64,000 bases of DNA from Spongiactinospora rosea. Its GTDB lineage: Bacteria > Actinomycetota > Actinomycetes > Streptosporangiales > Streptosporangiaceae. The stretch's first letter is position 1. The number at the start of each line of letters is the position of its first letter. The position numbers and the translations under genes were made by a program. Under the pieces are notes generated by a model. That model made no database searches and was not told the DNA's origin. It saw nothing but the letters and a program-made list of their open reading frames with translations. The stretch covers positions 372,001 through 436,000 of the forward strand of contig NZ_QMEY01000003.1 in the NCBI RefSeq assembly GCF_003315795.1, read 5' to 3'. This document shows, one piece after another, positions 34,126 through 43,924 of this stretch.

Positions 34126-34790
34126 GCGCTCCCGCCGCCCCCATCAGCGTCCTGATCGTGGACGACGACGCCCTGGTGCGCGCCGGACTGTCCATGATCC
34201 TCGGCGGTGCCCCGGACATCGCCCTGGCGGGCGAGGCCGCCGACGGCGACGAGGTGCCCGCCATGGTCGCCAGACACCGCCCCGACATCGTGCTGATGGA
34301 CATCCGGATGCCCAGGCTGGACGGGCTGGAGGCGACCGAGCGGCTGCGCGCCGCGCCCCGCCCGCCCGAGGTCGTCATCCTGACCACCTTCCACGCCGAC
34401 GCCCAGGTGCTCCGCGCGCTGCGCGCCGGGGCCGCGGGCTTCCTGCTGAAGGACACCCCGCCGGGCGATCTGGTCGAGGCGATCCGCCGGGTCGCGGCCG
34501 GGGAGCCCATCCTGTCGCCCATCGTGACCAGGCAGCTCATCGATCATGTGGCCGACCCCTGGGCGGGCGACCGCCGCTCCCGCGCCCGTGAACTGCTGGA
34601 CCGGCTGAGCGAACGCGAACGCGAGGTGGCGCTCGCCGTCGGCCGGGGCGGCTCCAACGCGGAGATCGGCGCCGAGCTTTTCATGAGCGTGGCCACCGTC
34701 AAGGCGCACGTCTCACGCGTCCTCACCAAACTGGAACTTAACAACCGCGTCCAGATCGCCCTGACCGTTCACGACGCAGGTCACGTCTAG
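34122..34790 (+). CDS. NarL/LuxR-family response regulator
   Basis: Response regulator of 222 residues. The receiver has VLIVDDDALVRAG and IVLMDIRMPRLDG (phosphoacceptor Asp60), with the Lys in GFLLKDTPPGD. The C-terminal LuxR HTH reads LSEREREVALAVGRGGSNAEIGAELFMSVATVKAHVSRVLTKLELNNRVQ. The ATG at 34122 overlaps the stop of the cognate kinase gene. Confidence 0.94.
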   Translation: MSAPAAPISVLIVDDDALVRAGLSMILGGAPDIALAGEAADGDEVPAMVARHRPDIVLMDIRMPRLDGLEATERLRAAPRPPEVVILTTFHADAQVLRALRAGAAGFLLKDTPPGDLVEAIRRVAAGEPILSPIVTRQLIDHVADPWAGDRRSRARELLDRLSEREREVALAVGRGGSNAEIGAELFMSVATVKAHVSRVLTKLELNNRVQIALTVHDAGHV

Positions 34791-34898
34791 GTCATGTCCG
34801 CCCCAGTACCGGACCAAGCCAGTTGCGTGACGGCCGTACCCTTGTCGGATAGACGTTTTTTCTGGAAGGGTGCCTGACGAGGGCTGAGGGGACATGGG

Positions 34899-36221
34899 AT
34901 GAGTTCAGCCGATGAGGGCCTGTCTCGTCCGCTGCCCGAACAGGTAAGGGTCCACGTGGTCGATCTCGCGGCCCAGGTGCTCGGGACGATCCCGGGCCCG
35001 GCCGTGCCCGCGCCGCTGCGCGGGATCGCCAAGTTCGAGCCCCGTAAACGCGCCAGGTTGGGCGGCGCCGCGATCGCCGCCCAGCTGGAGACCGACAAGG
35101 AGTTCCGCGAGGTCGTCGCGGAGACGCTGGCCGCGGGCTGGCCCGAGCTGGTCTCCAGCCTGGCCGAGGGCACCGTGCCCCCCGCCGCCGATCCGGTGCT
35201 GGTCGCCGCCGCGGCCTACCTGACCCGCCCGCCCGGCTGGCCGGACATGGTGGAGTCCGCGCGGGCCGATCTCGCCCGCTCCGCCGCCGCCGCGGAGGGC
35301 TCCGCGCACGAGCAGACCATCGCGCGGCTGCGCGAACAGCTCGCCGGGCAGAAGGCGGCGGCCAAGGAGGAGATCGACCGCGTCCGCGAGCAGCTCAGGT
35401 CGGCCCGCGCCGAGATCGCCGACCTGCGCCGCAAGCTGCACGACGCGCGGGAACGCGCCAAGGCCGCCGACGCCAGGGCGGCCGACCACGAGCAGGCCGC
35501 CGAGGAGGCGTCGGCCGCGCTCGCCTCGGCGGGCAGCGCGGCCGAGACCGAGCTGCGCCGCACCCGCGAACGCCTCACGGAGGCCGAGCGCCAGCTCGAA
35601 GCGGGCCGCAGGTCCGCCCGCGAGGGCCGCAGCGCCGAGGACACCCGGGTGCGGGTGCTGCTGGACGCCCTCCAGGACGCGGCGGCCGGGCTGCGCAGGG
35701 AGCTGGCGCTGCCCTCGACGATCAGCCGCCCGGCCGACACGGTGAGCGCGGTCTCGCCCGACCGGCCGGGGGTGCGCGCCGTCCCGGCCCGCGCCCTGGC
35801 CGACGACGATCCGGCGCTGCTCGACCAGTTGCTGGCGCTGCCGCAGGTCCATCTGATCATCGACGGCTACAACGTCACCAAGACCGGGTACGGCACGCTC
35901 ACGCTGGCCGACCAGCGCGGCCGGCTGCTGACCGGCCTCGGCGGGCTGGTCGCGCAGACCAGGGTCGAGGTGACGTGCGTCTTCGACGGGGCCGAGCTGA
36001 ACGGCCCGGTGCCGGTCACCGCGCCGCGCGGCGTGCGGGTGATGTTCAGCGCGCCCGGCCAGATCGCCGATGACCTGATAAGGCAGCTCGTGCGGGCCGA
36101 ACCGGCGGGCCGGGCCATCGCCGTGGTGTCCTCCGACCGGGAGGTCGCCGAGTCGGTGCGGCGGATGGGCGCGCGCCCGGTGCAGTCGTCGCTGCTGCTG
36201 CGCCGCCTCGGCCGCGCCTGA
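34899..36221 (+). CDS. NYN-domain (YacP-like) predicted RNase with long coiled coil
   Basis: Predicted protein of 440 residues. An N-terminal ~130-residue region (VRVHVVDLAAQVLGTIPGPAVPAPLRGIAKFEPRKRARLGGAAIAAQL) is conserved in actinobacteria. A coiled coil spans about residues 135-260 (heptads of Arg/Glu/Ala). The C-terminal NYN/YacP domain has HLIIDGYNVTKTGYG, CVFDGAELNGP and AIAVVSSDREVAESVRRMGA, the acidic residues expected of a PIN-like RNase. YacP (Rae1) in Bacillus cleaves mRNA on the ribosome; whether this protein does the same is unknown. Confidence 0.88.
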   Translation: MSSADEGLSRPLPEQVRVHVVDLAAQVLGTIPGPAVPAPLRGIAKFEPRKRARLGGAAIAAQLETDKEFREVVAETLAAGWPELVSSLAEGTVPPAADPVLVAAAAYLTRPPGWPDMVESARADLARSAAAAEGSAHEQTIARLREQLAGQKAAAKEEIDRVREQLRSARAEIADLRRKLHDARERAKAADARAADHEQAAEEASAALASAGSAAETELRRTRERLTEAERQLEAGRRSAREGRSAEDTRVRVLLDALQDAAAGLRRELALPSTISRPADTVSAVSPDRPGVRAVPARALADDDPALLDQLLALPQVHLIIDGYNVTKTGYGTLTLADQRGRLLTGLGGLVAQTRVEVTCVFDGAELNGPVPVTAPRGVRVMFSAPGQIADDLIRQLVRAEPAGRAIAVVSSDREVAESVRRMGARPVQSSLLLRRLGRA

Positions 36222-36310
36222 AGGATCTCAATCACGCCGAAAACGTGAGCCACACCTGCATAATTCTGTACTATTTCGCCCCAAGTCCGGAAACGTAAAG
36301 ATTTGGGTTG

Positions 36311-37294
36311 ATGCAGGTGAGGGTTGTGCGGATCCCCGTCGCCGCTGGGATCATTGTGGCCGCGTTGACCGTACCGCTCGGCGGGTCCGCCGTCGCTGAT
36401 CCCAGACCGACCCTCCAGCAGGCCAAGGCGAAGCTGGCGAAGCTGAACGATCAGGCGGACAAGGTCGTCGACCAGTACAACGCGGCGACCGAGAAGCAGA
36501 AGAACGCCAAGAAGAAGTACCAGCGGCTCAAGGACGAGTACGCCAAGCAGAACGGCACCGTGGACGGCCTGCGCCGCCAGCTCGTCGGCATGGCCGTCAC
36601 CGCCTACCAGGGCGCCGAGCTGAGCACCTGGCCGGGCATGATGGGCCAGCAGGACCCGGCGGCCATGCTCGTCGGCCTGGCCTCGATCAGCCAGCTCTCC
36701 GCGTCCCGCTCCCAGTCGCTGACCGCGTTCGACGCGGCCACCCGCGACCTGGTGCGCAAGCGGGACGCCGCCAAGAAGGCCCTGGGCGAGACCGAGAAGG
36801 TGCTCGACGAGGTCAGGGGCGAGAAGAAGAAGGTCGAAGGGCTGGTCAAGGAGCAGACCAAGCTGCTGCGCCGGCTCGGGGCCTTCCGCAACGGCGACCC
36901 GAACAGCCAGGGCGTCAAGTACACCGGCAGCGCCTCGGGCAACGCCCGCCAGGTGCTCAGCTTCGCCTTCGCCCAGATCGGCAAGCCCTACCGGTACGGC
37001 GGCACGGGGCCGGGCGGCTACGACTGCTCCGGGCTCACCCAGGCGGCCTGGCGCTCCGGCGGCGTGTCACTGCCCCGGACCACGTGGGAGCAGTGGCGCT
37101 GGGGCGCGGGCCGGAAGGTCTCGATGGACGCCCTCCAGCCCGGCGACCTGCTGTTCAGCCACGGGCTCGGCCATGTCGGGATCTATGCCGGCAATAACAA
37201 GATGGTCCACGCGCCGCAGACGGGCGACGTCATCAAGGTCGTCTCCCTCGACTCCTATGGCCGGGGCCGCTTCGTCGGGGCCATTCGCCCCTAA
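36311..37294 (+). CDS. NlpC/P60 peptidoglycan endopeptidase (RipA-like)
   Basis: Secreted cell-wall hydrolase of 327 residues. The signal peptide (IPVAAGIIVAALTVPLGGSAVA) is followed by a ~180-residue coiled-coil region (AKAKLAKLNDQADKVVDQYNAAT...) and the NlpC/P60 catalytic domain, with GGYDCSGLTQAAW (Cys239), GLGHVGIYAGN (His) and MVHAPQTGD. It would cleave within peptide stems during cell division. It resembles mycobacterial Rv2190c, which from memory is in the same place. TTG 36308, ATG 36311 and GTG codons just downstream are competing starts; there is no strong ribosome binding site. Confidence 0.93.
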   Translation: MQVRVVRIPVAAGIIVAALTVPLGGSAVADPRPTLQQAKAKLAKLNDQADKVVDQYNAATEKQKNAKKKYQRLKDEYAKQNGTVDGLRRQLVGMAVTAYQGAELSTWPGMMGQQDPAAMLVGLASISQLSASRSQSLTAFDAATRDLVRKRDAAKKALGETEKVLDEVRGEKKKVEGLVKEQTKLLRRLGAFRNGDPNSQGVKYTGSASGNARQVLSFAFAQIGKPYRYGGTGPGGYDCSGLTQAAWRSGGVSLPRTTWEQWRWGAGRKVSMDALQPGDLLFSHGLGHVGIYAGNNKMVHAPQTGDVIKVVSLDSYGRGRFVGAIRP

Positions 37295-37308
37295 TCGTGC
37301 GGGTTCGC

Positions 37309-37332
37309 GCGGGAGCACGAGGGTGCTCCCGC
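37309..37332 (+). terminator. Terminator after the first NlpC/P60 gene
   Basis: Perfect 10-bp inverted repeat GCGGGAGCAC / GTGCTCCCGC with a 4-nt loop, 15 bp after the stop codon. Confidence 0.85.
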
Positions 37333-37399
37333 CACCGTTCGCCGTGGACGAACCGGGCAATGGCCGGAGTGCGGCACAGGCGGACGACGGGCGTGGTAG

Positions 37400-37779
<380 letters not shown>

Positions 37780-37820
37780 CCTCGGGTCACCTGGCGGGCC
37801 GCGGGCCCGCCGAGCAGAGT

Positions 37821-37859
37821 ACGGCCAGATCGCACGAGCGGTCTGGCCGTTTTCTTTTG
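37821..37859 (+). terminator. cspA terminator
   Basis: Inverted repeat ACGGCCAGA / TCTGGCCGT (37821-37829 and 37842-37850) followed by TTTCTTTTG. A second GC-rich hairpin (GGCGGG...CCCGCC, about 37793-37811) comes before it. Confidence 0.85.
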
Positions 37860-38424
37860 TCCCGCCCGCCTCGCATCCGGCCTCCTCGCCTGTCGTGTCC
37901 CGGCAGCGGGCCCCATGGGCCCCTCAGAGCGCCGCTGACGCCCTTCCGTGCCTTCCGGGGGATCTGGCCCGGACCCGCCTCGGACCGCCCCTCGATCTCG
38001 GCACGGCCTTCCGGTTCGGGCGGACTCCCAGCGGGACGGGAGCTTAGCACGGCTTACCGCACCCTTTGCGGAGTTCGCGAAGAATGCCTTCTGTGACGCC
38101 AGTGAAGATCATGGGCTCCGGCGGCCATAAGTGATCTCTGTTACCGGATTCGCGAAATATGTGAGCAGTGTCACATCGGGCGCCGGGAACCCCATGTGGT
38201 GCGGGGGATTGGCGTGATCCACGAGGGCGTGTTCGATCTCCGCGCTTTGTCGGCCCTTTGCCGGAGTTTGGTGATGGGGGTACCTTCTCGCATCGCGGCG
38301 AACATGTCGATTCGCCGCACGACATCGGCCCGGATCCGCCGGTGTCGTTTCTCTGAATAGCGAGATCCGTCAGGTCACCGCCCGTCCGCCGCGACGCGTG
38401 CCGTACCCCCCGTTTCCGGGTGGT
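37860..38424. other. Intergenic region upstream of the riboswitch
   Basis: About 565 bp with no supported gene. The first ~180 bp are ordinary GC-rich sequence. From about 38080 it becomes AT-richer (GTGATCTCTGTTACCGGATTCGCGAAATATGTG), which is a likely promoter for the long riboswitch transcript. A GTGAGCAGTGTCAC partial inverted repeat is at about 38160-38173. Confidence 0.5.
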
Positions 38425-38600
38425 GACCCTGCCGAATCCATGCAGACATGAGGCATGGAGCCGGGGACCCAATGGACCCGTCCCGCACCGAGCGTTTCGC
38501 TGCGGGAAACGGCCAGGGGTGAATCGGCGCGCGAGCGCCGTAGGGCGAACTTCCCCGCCCGAATCCGTCAGCTAACCCGGTAGGCGTTCGTGGAAGAGTT
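38425..38600 (+). promoter_or_regulatory. Probable cyclic-di-AMP (ydaO-type) riboswitch
   Basis: The region carries the conserved blocks of the actinobacterial ydaO motif in order: GCCGAATCC, GGAGCCGGGGACCCAA (near 38457-38472), AGGGGTGAATC (38515-38525), AGGGCGAACTTCCCCGCCCGAA, then TCCGTCAGCTAACCCGGTAGGCG (38564-38586) and GGAAGAG. In Streptomyces and relatives this RNA lies before resuscitation-promoting-factor and NlpC/P60 cell-wall hydrolase genes and shuts them off when c-di-AMP is high. Here it lies directly before such a gene. The boundaries are approximate. Confidence 0.85.
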
Positions 38601-38623
38601 GAGGAGCGACCCTGTCCGCATCC

Positions 38624-39226
38624 GTGCATGATTCGCGGCCGTCTCGCCGTGCCCGCCTTTCCCTCGGCGGCGCGGTCCTCACCGTCACCGCCTCTGTGGT
38701 GACGATGTCGCTGCAGGCCACTGCGGCGCAGGCGACGGCCGAACCCGAACCCGCCACCGTGCGGGCCGATCCGGCGAAAACGCCGTCCCCCGTCGCCGCC
38801 AAGGCGGAAGCCGGCGATTCCGCGGTCCCGGCGGCCAAGAAACTCAGCAAGGCCGCCGCGCAGCGGATCAAGGCCGCCAAGGCCGTTTCCGTGGCCAGGA
38901 AACAGGTCGGCGACCCCTATCGATGGGGAGGCAGCGGCCCCGGCGCCTTCGACTGCTCGGGCCTCGTTCAGTTCAGCTGGAAGAAGGCCGGGGTGCGGCT
39001 TCCCCGGGTTACCTACAGCCAGTACGCCCGCATCAAGAAGAAGGTGTCCTTCAAGAATCTGCGCCCGGGAGATCTGATGTTCTTCCGGGGCAAGGGCCAC
39101 GTCGGCATGTACGTCGGCGACGGCAAGATGGTCCACTCGCCGAGCAGCGGAAAGACGGTCCGCGTCGAGAAGCTGAGCGGCTGGCGGAAGGCGAGTTTCA
39201 GCGGCGCCGTACGCCCGGGCCTCTGA
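38624..39226 (+). CDS. NlpC/P60 cell-wall hydrolase under the riboswitch
   Basis: Secreted hydrolase of about 200 residues. The signal peptide (ARLSLGGAVLTVTASVVTMSLQATAAQA) is followed by a Pro/Ala/Lys linker and an NlpC/P60 domain with GAFDCSGLVQFSW (Cys111), GKGHVGMYVGDG and MVHSPSSG. It lacks the coiled-coil region of the other NlpC/P60 protein in this window. The GTG at 38624 is the start used here. A GAGGAG ribosome binding site at 38601-38606 is better placed for an in-frame CTG at 38612, which would add four residues (LSAS); initiation there is possible. Confidence 0.92.
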   Translation: MHDSRPSRRARLSLGGAVLTVTASVVTMSLQATAAQATAEPEPATVRADPAKTPSPVAAKAEAGDSAVPAAKKLSKAAAQRIKAAKAVSVARKQVGDPYRWGGSGPGAFDCSGLVQFSWKKAGVRLPRVTYSQYARIKKKVSFKNLRPGDLMFFRGKGHVGMYVGDGKMVHSPSSGKTVRVEKLSGWRKASFSGAVRPGL

Positions 39227-39518
39227 TCCCGGAAACGCCTTTTCCGAAGAACCGTGATCCGGGAAGGCGGCCCTTTCCTTCCGTCCCCCTCCGGCGGGGC
39301 GGGCCGCTTTCCCGGACCACCACAATTCCCCGCGAATCTGGAAATTGACCGCCCCCGGCCATAAAGATCCGTACCCCGCCGCACGGCGGTTCCATCCGCT
39401 TGAATAGGCTCCACGACCGGCCGGAGGACGTGGCGCGCACGCGCAGGTGTGGCTCCGCGACCGGCCGATCCTGGAGAATGCGCTACTAGATGTGGCGCCG
39501 GCGGGGGGAGTGGCTGAC

Positions 39519-40772
39519 GTGCGGGGGGTGCGCGCGGCATGGGCCGCACTGGTGGTGCTCGGCCTGGTTCTCGCCGGGGTCGTCGCGATGACGACGCCGT
39601 GGCGGGCGCCGGCACAGGGCGTGCCCGAGGTGGCCGCAGATCCGGCCCGCGACTTCGCCGCGGCGGAGATCGCCCGGTCACAGGCGTTCGACACGGCGCT
39701 CAGCGTGCCCGCCTATCTGTCCCTCGCGCTCGGGCTGGCCTTCGCCGTGCTGCTGGTGGCGACGCCGTTCGGGGCGCGGGTGGTGCGGCGGGTGCCCGGT
39801 CCCTGGTGGGTCAAGGCGGTGGGCGGCGTGGTGGCGCTCACCGCGGTGGTGGAGCTGCTGCGGTGGCCGCTCGGCGTCTGGTCGGAGACCTACCTCCGCG
39901 AGTACGGCCTTTCCACGCAGACCTGGCTGTCGTGGAACATCGACCGGCTGAAGAACACCGCTGTGAGCACGCTGCTGACCGCGCTCATGGTGGTCGTGCT
40001 GATCGCGCTGGCGCGGAGGTTCGCGCGGTGGTGGATTCCGGCGGCGCTGGGCGCGTTCGCGCTGACGCTGGCCGCCTCGTTCGTCTACCCCGTCGTGGTG
40101 GAGCCGATCTTCAACGACTTCCGGCCCATGCAGGCGGGGAAGCTGCGCGATGACCTGCTGGCCATGGCCGGCCGCGACCGCGTACCGGTGAACGACGTGC
40201 TGGTCGCCGACGCCTCCCGGCGCACCACGGCCCTCAACGCGTACGTCTCCGGGTTCGGCGCGACCCGCCGCATCGTCGTCTACGACACGCTGCTCAAGGC
40301 CCCGGAGAAGGAGGTCGAGCTGATCGTGGCGCACGAGCTGGGCCACGCCAAGCGCGACGACGTCCTCTATGGCACGCTGATCGGCGGCCTCGGCGCGGCC
40401 TGCGGGGCGATCCTGCTCTACCTGGTGACCTCGTCCGGCGCGCTGCGCCGCCGCACCGGCGTGCCGTCGATCGCCGACCCCAGGGCCGTCGGCCTGCTGA
40501 TGGGCCTGATGAGCCTGGCCACCTTCCTGTCCGGCCCGGCCCAGAACGTGGTCAGCAGGCACATCGAGGCCCGGGCCGACGTCCACGCGCTCGACCTGAC
40601 CCGCGACCCGGGCACGTTCGTGGCGATGCAGCGGCGGCTGGCGCTCACCAACATCGCCGACCTCGCCCCCGACCCGCTGGAGTACCTGCTCTACTCCTCC
40701 CACCCCACGGCTCCCCAGCGGATCGCCGCCGCCCGTTCGTGGGCGCTGCGCGAGCGCGTGCCGGAGCCATGA
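39519..40772 (+). CDS. Ste24-like M48 membrane metalloprotease
   Basis: Integral-membrane metalloprotease of 417 residues of the Ste24/CAAX prenyl protease 1 type. Hydrophobic segments near residues 8-28, 65-85, 100-120, 150-175 and 180-200 come before the zinc site VAHELGHAKRDDVLYG (His272 is the first ligand); the third ligand region is SRHIEARADVHALDLT. The GTG at 39519 behind GGGGGAG was chosen over open sequence upstream. Bacteria lack CAAX prenylation, so it probably clears membrane proteins. The stop overlaps the pimB'-like gene (ATGA). Confidence 0.9.
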   Translation: MRGVRAAWAALVVLGLVLAGVVAMTTPWRAPAQGVPEVAADPARDFAAAEIARSQAFDTALSVPAYLSLALGLAFAVLLVATPFGARVVRRVPGPWWVKAVGGVVALTAVVELLRWPLGVWSETYLREYGLSTQTWLSWNIDRLKNTAVSTLLTALMVVVLIALARRFARWWIPAALGAFALTLAASFVYPVVVEPIFNDFRPMQAGKLRDDLLAMAGRDRVPVNDVLVADASRRTTALNAYVSGFGATRRIVVYDTLLKAPEKEVELIVAHELGHAKRDDVLYGTLIGGLGAACGAILLYLVTSSGALRRRTGVPSIADPRAVGLLMGLMSLATFLSGPAQNVVSRHIEARADVHALDLTRDPGTFVAMQRRLALTNIADLAPDPLEYLLYSSHPTAPQRIAAARSWALRERVPEP

Positions 40773-41917
40773 CGCCGCCCGGCGGGCCGCCGGAGCCGAA
40801 CGGCACCGCCCGGACGCTGATCGTCACCAACGACCTCCCGCCCAGGCCGGGCGGGATCCAGGCGTTCGTCCACGGCCTGGCGATGCACCGCCCGCCCGGC
40901 TCGGTGGTCGTCTACGCGCCGCGCTGGCCCGGCTGCGAGGCGTTCGACGGCCGCCAGCCGTACCAGGTCGTGCGCCACCCCGGCGCGCTGATGCTGCCGC
41001 TGCCCGCCGTGGCCCGCCGGGCGGCCCGGCTGGTGCGGCTGCACGGGATCGAGACGGTCGTGTTCGGCGCGGCCGCGCCGCTCGGGCTGCTGGCCCCTAC
41101 GCTGCGCGCGGCCGGGGCCCGGCGGGTCGTCATGCTCACCCACGGGCACGAGGCGTCGTGGGCGCGGCTGCCGGGCCCCCGCCAGGTCCTCGCCCGGATC
41201 GGCGCGCACGCCGACGTGGTGACCTACCTGGGCGAGTACACCCGGGGCAGGCTGGAGCGGGTGATCGACCCGGGCAAGCTGGCCAGGCTCACCCCGGGCG
41301 TGGACACGACGGTGTTCCGCCCCGGCGCGGGCGGGGCCGAGGTGCGCAAGCGGCTCGGGCTGTCCGGGCGTCCGGTGGCGGTGTGCGTGTCGCGGCTGGT
41401 CCCGCGCAAGGGCCAGGACGTCCTGGTGCGGGCCTGGCCGCGGGTGCTGCGGGCGGTGCCGGACGCCGTACTGCTGCTGGTCGGCGGCGGGCCGGGCCGC
41501 AGGACGCTGGAGCGGTCCGCGGCGCGGCTCGGCGGGTCCGTGCGGTTCACCGGACCGGTGCCCTGGACGGCCCTGCCCGCCCACTACGACGCGGGCGACG
41601 TCTTCGCGATGCCCTGCCGCACCCGGCTCGGCGGCATCGACGTGGAAGGGCTCGGCATCGTCTACCTGGAGGCGTCCGCGACCGGGCTGCCGGTGATCGC
41701 GGGCTCCTCGGGCGGCGCGCCCGACGCGGTACGCCACGGCGAGACCGGCCTGCTGGTGGACGGCACGTCGGTGGAGCAGGTCGCCGCCGCGCTCGTCGAG
41801 CTGCTGAGCGACCAGGGCAGGGCACGGGCGATGGGCGACCGGGGCCGGGCCTGGACCACGCGCGAGTGGTCCTGGCCCCTGGTGGCGGGCCGGTTCGCCG
41901 AGCTGCTGGCCCCCTGA
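40769..41917 (+). CDS. pimB: GT4 mannosyltransferase, PimB'-like
   Basis: GT-B glycosyltransferase of 382 residues, family GT4. The N-terminal acceptor domain starts TLIVTNDLPPRPGGIQAFVHGLA. The C-terminal donor domain has VCVSRLVPRKGQDVLVRAWP, LLLVGGGPGRR and GIDVEGLGIVYLEASATGLPVIAG (the EX7E motif). The closest match by eye is PimB', which adds the second mannose to phosphatidylinositol mannoside. Its neighbour fadD15-like gene is also next to pimB' in mycobacteria, which supports the name, but another GDP-mannose-dependent role is possible. It is coupled to the M48 gene by a 4-bp overlap and is convergent with fadD15. Confidence 0.85.
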   Translation: MTPPGGPPEPNGTARTLIVTNDLPPRPGGIQAFVHGLAMHRPPGSVVVYAPRWPGCEAFDGRQPYQVVRHPGALMLPLPAVARRAARLVRLHGIETVVFGAAAPLGLLAPTLRAAGARRVVMLTHGHEASWARLPGPRQVLARIGAHADVVTYLGEYTRGRLERVIDPGKLARLTPGVDTTVFRPGAGGAEVRKRLGLSGRPVAVCVSRLVPRKGQDVLVRAWPRVLRAVPDAVLLLVGGGPGRRTLERSAARLGGSVRFTGPVPWTALPAHYDAGDVFAMPCRTRLGGIDVEGLGIVYLEASATGLPVIAGSSGGAPDAVRHGETGLLVDGTSVEQVAAALVELLSDQGRARAMGDRGRAWTTREWSWPLVAGRFAELLAP

Positions 41918-41930
41918 GCGCCGCCCGCGC

Positions 41931-43736
41931 TCAGGAGCGGGTGTCGATGTACAGCTCGTCGATCTCCTTGGCGAACTCCGCCATCACCACATGGCGCTTG
42001 ATCGACTGCTTGGGAGTGACGTGCCCGGTCTCCTCGGTCAGCTCGATCGGCAGCACCACGAACTTCTTGATCTGCTCGGCCTTGGACACCATCCGGTTGG
42101 CCTCGTCGATGGCGTTCTGGACCTCGGCGCGGACGGCGGGGTCGGCGCTGAGGTCGGCCAGCGTGGCCGAACCGAGGTTGTTGTTCGTCTTCCACTGCGC
42201 CAGCGCCTCGGCGTCGAGGGTGACCACCGCGGCGATGAACGGGCGGTCATCGCCCACCACCAGCGCCTGGCTGACCAGCGGGTGGGCGCGGATGCGGTCC
42301 TCCAGCGGGGCCGGGGCGACGTTCTTGCCCGCCGCGGTGACCAGGATCTCCTTCTTGCGCCCGGTGACGCGCAGGTAGCCGTCGGCGTCGATCTCGCCCA
42401 CGTCGCCGGAGTGGAACCAGCCCTCCTCGTCGATCACCTCGGCGGTGGCCTCGGGGGCGTTCCAGTAGCCGTCGAAGATGTGCCTGCCCTTGATCAGGAT
42501 CTCGCCGTCGTCGGCGATGCGGATGGTCACGCCGGGCAGCGGCTTGCCCACCGTGCCGATCTTGTTGCCCCCGGGCATGTTGACCGTGGAGGGGGCGGAG
42601 GTCTCGGTCAGGCCGTACCCCTCGAACACCTCGATGCCCACGCCCCGGAAGAAGTGGCCGAGCCGTTCGCCGAGCGCCGAGCCGCCGGAGACCGCCGCGG
42701 TCATCTGGCCGCCGGTGGCGGCGCGCAGCTTGCCGTACACGAGCCGGTCGAACAGCGCGCGCCGCAGCCGCAGGCCCAGGCTCGCCCCGCCTGAGCTCTC
42801 CGCGCGGCTCCAGGCGATCGCGCTGTCGGCGGCCAGCTTGAAGATCTTGCCCTTGCCGTCGGCGGTGGCCCGCTGCACCGCGCCGTTGTAGACCTTCTCG
42901 AACACGCGGGGCACCGCGAGCAGGAAGTTCGGCTTGAACGACTGCAGGTCGGGGGCCACGGCGCGCAGGTTGGGGGAGTGGCCGAGGATGGTCGCGGTCT
43001 CGATCAGCACGACCTGGATGATCCGCGCGAGGCTGTGCGCCAGCGGGAGGAACAGCAGCCCGGAACGGCCGGGCGACTCGAACAGTTGCTCCAGCGGCCC
43101 CGCCGCCACGTTGCGCGCGGTGAACAGCAGGTTGTCGTGGGTGAGCCGGCAGCCTTTGGGCCGGCCGGTGGTGCCCGCGGTGTAGATGATCGTGGCGAGG
43201 TCGGCGATGCCGCGCGAGGTGCGGCGCTCCTCCAGCGTCTCCTCGGTGACCTCGGCGCCGGCCGCGGTCACCTTGGCGAGCGCGTCGTCGTCCACGCACC
43301 AGACGTGTTCCACGGCGGGCAGCTCGTCCTCCACCTCGCGCACGGTGTCGCGGTGCTCGGCCAGCTCCACGAAGACCGCCCTGGCGCCGCTGTCGGCGAG
43401 GATCCACTTGATCTGCTCGGCCGAGGAGGTGTCGTAGATCGGCACGCTGACCGCGCCCGCCGCCCAGAGCGCGTAGTCGATGACCGCCCACTCATAGCGG
43501 GTGCGCGACATCAGCCCGACGCGGTCGCCGGGGGTGATGCCCATCGCGATCAGGCCCTTGGCGAGCGCCGCGACCTCGTCGCGGAACTCCCGGGCGGTCA
43601 CCGCCGACCAGCCGTCGCCGGCCAGGCGGCGGATCACCACGGTGCCGGGCTGCTGCTCGGCCCGCTCGAAGACCGTGTCGGTGCAGTTGGCGGCCGGGGG
43701 GACGTCCACCAGCATCGGGACGCTGTACTCGCGCAC
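41931..43736 (-). CDS. fadD15: Long-chain fatty-acid-CoA ligase (FadD15-like)
   Basis: Adenylate-forming enzyme of 601 residues that activates fatty acids with ATP and CoA. Motifs: TIIYTAGTTGRPKGCRLTH (P-loop), GYGLTETSAPSTVN, GWFHSGDVGEID and GRKKEILVTAAGKNVAP. The start was placed at the GTG at 43736, seven bases after AAGGAG; the in-frame ATG at 43757 lacks a good site. From memory the orthologue in M. tuberculosis (Rv2187) is beside pimB'. The convergent gap is only 13 bp. Confidence 0.93.
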   Translation of the reverse strand: MREYSVPMLVDVPPAANCTDTVFERAEQQPGTVVIRRLAGDGWSAVTAREFRDEVAALAKGLIAMGITPGDRVGLMSRTRYEWAVIDYALWAAGAVSVPIYDTSSAEQIKWILADSGARAVFVELAEHRDTVREVEDELPAVEHVWCVDDDALAKVTAAGAEVTEETLEERRTSRGIADLATIIYTAGTTGRPKGCRLTHDNLLFTARNVAAGPLEQLFESPGRSGLLFLPLAHSLARIIQVVLIETATILGHSPNLRAVAPDLQSFKPNFLLAVPRVFEKVYNGAVQRATADGKGKIFKLAADSAIAWSRAESSGGASLGLRLRRALFDRLVYGKLRAATGGQMTAAVSGGSALGERLGHFFRGVGIEVFEGYGLTETSAPSTVNMPGGNKIGTVGKPLPGVTIRIADDGEILIKGRHIFDGYWNAPEATAEVIDEEGWFHSGDVGEIDADGYLRVTGRKKEILVTAAGKNVAPAPLEDRIRAHPLVSQALVVGDDRPFIAAVVTLDAEALAQWKTNNNLGSATLADLSADPAVRAEVQNAIDEANRMVSKAEQIKKFVVLPIELTEETGHVTPKQSIKRHVVMAEFAKEIDELYIDTRS

Positions 43737-43924
43737 GGGACACTCCTTGCGGCGCATGTCGATCGATGGCTGGGACGCTACCGCGATAAGTTACGCGTGG
43801 GTAGGGCTCGAAACCCAGGCGTTACCAACGGTGTTCCCCACGCTACCAGGGCGCGCCCACAGCCCCTGGGAACGCGCCGCACCCGCCCCCGGCGGCGATC
43901 GCGCGGCTGACTAGGATGTCGGCC

